A stretch of DNA of 64,000 bases from Gorsachius magnificus (taxonomy: Eukaryota > Chordata > Aves > Pelecaniformes > Ardeidae), in assembly GCA_034008185.1 (NCBI GenBank), contig CM067086.1, forward strand, positions 64,908,985 through 64,972,984. Reading direction: 5' to 3'. Under the pieces are notes generated by a model that ran no database searches, was not told where the DNA came from, and saw only the letters and a list, made by a program, of their open reading frames with translations. Made by a program: the position numbers and the translations under genes. This document shows positions 63,181-64,000 of the stretch, one piece after another (positions within the stretch are counted from its first letter, which is position 1; each line of letters opens with the position of its first letter).

Positions 63181-64000
63181 GTCATGATTTTCTCCATTAA
63201 AAAGAAAATACATGAAGGTGAATGGCTTTTTAAAGGTCTGAAATACCCAGTAGGCTCTAAAAAGCTCTGTGGAGAGTAATGCTCATCAAAAAATGAAGAG
63301 ATATGATACAGTGCTTAGGCATCTTGTAGGTCTTAATCCTTCAAAGTCGACTTTTGTGACTCTATGGTCATAGACTGTGACTTGTATACTGCACTGATTG
63401 AATTTGTAGAACTATGTGGCAAGGTGGGACCTGGACTTGGGCATCCTCCTTGTGTCAGAGTTCCCTCACACTGGACAGAGGAGAAAGGGAAGAGCATCTT
63501 TGAGAAAGATCATCTTTAGAGGGTTGGCTGCTGGTTCAGTTGCTTGTCTATTTGGTGGGTAAAAACTGACCTTGGGGGCTGAGAGGGGTTTTTTCTATAT
63601 AATACCATTTTCTACACGTCTTCCTTTGCAATCTGTGTACTTAGACCTGGTAAATCAAACATAGCTTTAAGTTCATTGAAGGTTATATGGACCCTCTGAA
63701 CTTCCTCTGGCAAAAGAATGTTGACTCGATTCATGCAGTCTCTTGAATCTTGAATACTGTCCCTGCTTTAGAGTATACTTCTATGATGTTGTTTGACATA
63801 GGGTTATTTACACCTAGTGTGCTTAATGGCTCATGTTGCAATGAAGAATATTGCCCTCTGAGATGTGTGCCATATTTGTTGCACATTTGGCACCTTACAT
63901 GTGAGTTTTGTGTCTCTCTTTGTATTCTCTACAAAGTGGAATAAGTGTGATTGTCAAATTAAATCCTTCCAAGTCATGGCAAGGTCAGTGGCTGCTCTGG
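63181..64000. other. Non-coding DNA, no gene recognised
   Basis: No exon, RNA gene or repeat is recognised up to the window edge. Confidence 0.5.

Noticed and set aside
1..64000. CRISPR array, operon, insertion sequence or phage
   Set aside because: No regularly spaced direct repeats, no prokaryotic gene density and no ribosome binding sites; the sequence is vertebrate.

Overview
The window reads as a stretch of bird (Aves) nuclear genome that is almost entirely intergenic or intronic. The main evidence is a series of CR1 LINE copies with the avian 3' signature (a TTGGACTYGATGATCTT motif followed by ATTCTATG-type 8-mers). Also present are the first bases of an avian ERV-type LTR, an interspersed GC-rich repeat that I remember from many non-galliform bird genomes, and old MIR-like SINE fragments. 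There is no sign of prokaryotic gene density, operons or ribosome binding sites. Nearly all open frames of 60-200 codons are chance frames or lie inside repeats.

Layout. 1-7.1 kb: unique-looking non-coding DNA with one antisense CR1 (3578-3963). 7.09-7.59 kb: a GC-rich interspersed repeat that holds the longest open frame of the window, which is not a gene. 11.7-12.3 kb: a MIR-like fragment and an LTR fragment. 19.4 and 30.3 kb: two sense CR1 tails of one subfamily. 20.7-22.1 kb, minus strand: a decayed, 5'-truncated retrotransposon of the R2 superclade. It still encodes a gag-type zinc knuckle and a restriction-like endonuclease (RLE) domain, and no 28S rDNA is seen around it. 28.0, 32.5 and 33.2 kb: an old CR1-like copy, another CR1 and a MIR-like SINE with a good A box. 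33.8-49.5 kb: long repeat-poor non-coding DNA. 49.5-50.5 kb: the longest CR1, with a broken reverse-transcriptase C-terminus.

The only protein-coding exon I can argue for is at 51439-51514 on the plus strand. It is a probable first coding exon of an SLC35F3/SLC35F4-type solute carrier: it starts MKKHSARVAPL, has an in-frame stop upstream and a GT donor downstream. If so, 51.5-64 kb is its first intron and 1-51 kb is its upstream flank. A second, weaker exon-like segment lies at 51980-52147 but is out of phase with that donor. The rest of the window holds short CR1 tails (55.2, 58.0 and 61.7 kb), a MIR/L2-like fragment (63.1 kb), homopolymer tracts and a few inverted repeats and G-rich tracts.

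Repeat and family names come from memory of consensus sequences. No database search was possible.
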